From: Denitrovibrio sp.
GTDB lineage: Bacteria; Chrysiogenota; Deferribacteres; Deferribacterales; Geovibrionaceae
NCBI GenBank assembly: GCA_002869185.1
Contig: PKTN01000005.1
Span: 124,001-188,000, forward strand
DNA length: 64,000 nucleotides
Reading direction: 5' to 3'
The position numbers and the translations under genes are program-made. Below the pieces are notes generated by a model. That model saw only the letters and a list, made by a program, of their open reading frames with translations. It ran no database searches and was not told the DNA's origin. This document shows, in pieces, positions 62,749 to 64,000 of this stretch; the first letter of the stretch is position 1; each line of letters starts with the position of its first letter.

Positions 62749-63779
62749 TTTATACCCTCAATCTCTACTTCACCAGAATCTGTAACAGAACCTATTATAC
62801 AAGCGTCATCAATGAGTGACATGCACTTCTCTGCCTGAACCTGCTCCATAACAATTATGAAGCCTATCCCCATGTTAAACACACGGTAAAGCTCTTTCTC
62901 TTCTATACCTGATTTCTCAAGGATGAATTTATAAAGCCCAGGAGTAGGGAACGCGTCAGGGTTAATTTTAACGCCTGCACCCTCAGGTAGGACTCTTGGA
63001 ATATTATCGTAGAAACCACCACCAGTGATATGGACCATACCTTTAACTTTTATCCCCTCTTCGAGAATCTTCATCACCTGTGGAACATATATTCTTGTAG
63101 GCTCAAGGAGAGCATCTTTCAGAAGTGTATCGCCATATAGAACATCATCAGCCTTCAAACCAAGGTTTTCAAAGAAGAGCTTTCTAGCTAGTGAGTAGCC
63201 GTTGCTATGTAATCCACTAGATGGAAGACCTACAAGCACGTCACCCTTTGCTATATTCTCACCTGTGATAGCTTTTGGTTTGTCGAGTATACCAACAGCA
63301 AAACCTGCAAGGTCAAAATCTTCGCCAGAGTACATACCAGGCATTTCAGCTGTCTCGCCACCAACAAGCGGTGAACCAGACTGTCTGCAACCTTCCGCTA
63401 TACCTTCGACAACTCTGCTCATCTTCTCAGAGCTAAGTTTTCCTGTTGCCATATAATCAAGAAAAAATAGTGGTTTAGCTCCTGTCACGATAATATCGTT
63501 AACACACATAGCCACTAGGTCTATACCAACGGTATCCAGTTTATCTGTATCAATAGCTACCTTAAGTTTTGTCCCAACTCCGTCAGTTCCAGAGACTAGA
63601 ACAGGGTGCTCCATACCTTTTGCCGCTGAAATATCAAAAAAGCCAGCAAAGCCACCGATGCTACCAAGTACATTTTTATTATAAGTAGACTCGACAGTCT
63701 TTTTAATCACAGAGACGAATCTGTTCCCTTCGTCGATATCCACTCCACTGTTTTTATAATCTAGTCTGTTTTCAGACAC
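62745..63779 (-). CDS. purM: Phosphoribosylformylglycinamidine cyclo-ligase
   Basis: 344-residue AIR synthetase. DGVGTKLKVA, GGETAEMPGMY and HITGGGFYDNIPRVLPEG are characteristic. Fifth step of purine synthesis. AGAGGTG lies upstream of the ATG, with a 12-base gap after the upstream partial gene. Confidence 0.97.
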   Translation of the reverse strand: MSENRLDYKNSGVDIDEGNRFVSVIKKTVESTYNKNVLGSIGGFAGFFDISAAKGMEHPVLVSGTDGVGTKLKVAIDTDKLDTVGIDLVAMCVNDIIVTGAKPLFFLDYMATGKLSSEKMSRVVEGIAEGCRQSGSPLVGGETAEMPGMYSGEDFDLAGFAVGILDKPKAITGENIAKGDVLVGLPSSGLHSNGYSLARKLFFENLGLKADDVLYGDTLLKDALLEPTRIYVPQVMKILEEGIKVKGMVHITGGGFYDNIPRVLPEGAGVKINPDAFPTPGLYKFILEKSGIEEKELYRVFNMGIGFIIVMEQVQAEKCMSLIDDACIIGSVTDSGEVEIEGIN

Positions 63780-63791
63780 ATTACACCTCTA

Positions 63792-64000
63792 TTATTCTTT
63801 ATCGCCTTTTACAAGACGATCTATTTCCGCTTTAATCGCTCTTTCTAATATTCCCGGCAGTTCCTCTTTAAGAATAGCTGATATCTTATCCGCTAAGACA
63901 TCTTTCACTGTATCGCGAAGCATAGTCTCATCGATTGAATCTTCGATAGCCCCAGCCATAACTTCACTAGGGATACTCTCTTCTGCAACACTTGACTCCT
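63792..64000 (-). CDS. C-terminus of an unrecognised helical protein (partial)
   Basis: About 68 residues visible, ending LVKGDKE at 63792. The visible part is one or two amphipathic helices (VKDVLADKISAILKEELP, then ILERAIKAEIDRL). Such Glu/Lys/Ile-rich C-termini occur in several zinc-ribbon or receiver-linked proteins; none is diagnostic. The rest is beyond the right edge. Confidence 0.6.
   Translation of the reverse strand, partial: ESSVAEESIPSEVMAGAIEDSIDETMLRDTVKDVLADKISAILKEELPGILERAIKAEIDRLVKGDKE

Overview
The window reads as a stretch of bacterial chromosome of about 40% GC (impression, not computed), dense with housekeeping genes. No phage, transposon, CRISPR array or rRNA is visible. 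A phylum cannot be proved without a search. A flagellate-type, anaerobic, Gram-negative bacterium close to Deferribacterota (Denitrovibrio/Geovibrio type) is the best inference. It rests on a complete 14-subunit Nuo complex with an HndC-like NuoF, an LL-diaminopimelate aminotransferase of DapL type, a PglB/STT3-type oligosaccharyltransferase, selenouridine synthase MnmH, an RlpA lipoprotein and signal-peptide lipoproteins.

Layout. 1-8952 (minus): rph, rdgB, a class A PBP-like protein, aroK, aroB, a very acidic TPR/repeat protein, aroQ, pepQ and efp (cut by the window edge), tightly packed. 9109-14988 (minus): rlpA, mnmH, a LysR regulator, an STT3/PglB-like protein and pepA. 15115-15191: initiator tRNA-fMet with promoter and terminator. 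15363-22634: an EamA transporter, glgA, mrp, a lone receiver-domain protein, thiS-thiF and comEC. 22736-27802 (plus): dnaE, thiD and an HNH endonuclease. 27967-31902 (minus): the rpmH-rnpA-yidD-yidC-jag cluster, then a YHS-like small protein and a transaldolase. 32097-36637 (plus): rplU-rpmA, obgE, a DciA-like DUF721 protein, def and three poorly characterised exported or anchored proteins. 36771-51599 (minus): a ferritin-like protein and nuoN back to nuoA. 51752-54379 (minus): rluD and a large lipoprotein-like toroid protein. 54598-58890 (plus): rpsF-ssb-rpsR, a DUF2232 protein, a CDF transporter and dapL. 59290-64000 (minus): dnaA, a zinc-less M16 protein, purN, purM and a partial gene.

The most striking feature is a set of reading-frame problems in otherwise intact genes. 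There are single in-frame stop codons in dnaE (TGA, 25199), def (TAG, 34518) and a SIMPL protein (TAG, 36083). The CDF transporter has no ATG/GTG/TTG start, only an ATC with a perfect ribosome binding site, and rnpA also has no canonical start. dnaE and def are normally essential, so these are sequence errors, recent mutations or genuine unusual translation. TAG and TGA both also serve as ordinary stops here, which argues against a global code change.

The second theme is several families of dispersed intergenic repeats. One, of about 130 bp, has two stem-loops with conserved loops and covarying arms. A second, of about 45 bp, is present five times, including both sides of dnaA. A third is the widespread GAGATTCTTC...CAGAATGAC type. 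Other points of interest are a hairpin that buries a ribosome binding site upstream of a lipoprotein gene, a dyad overlapping the nuo promoter, a PBP with a ruined glycosyltransferase domain, and an M16 protease without its zinc motif.
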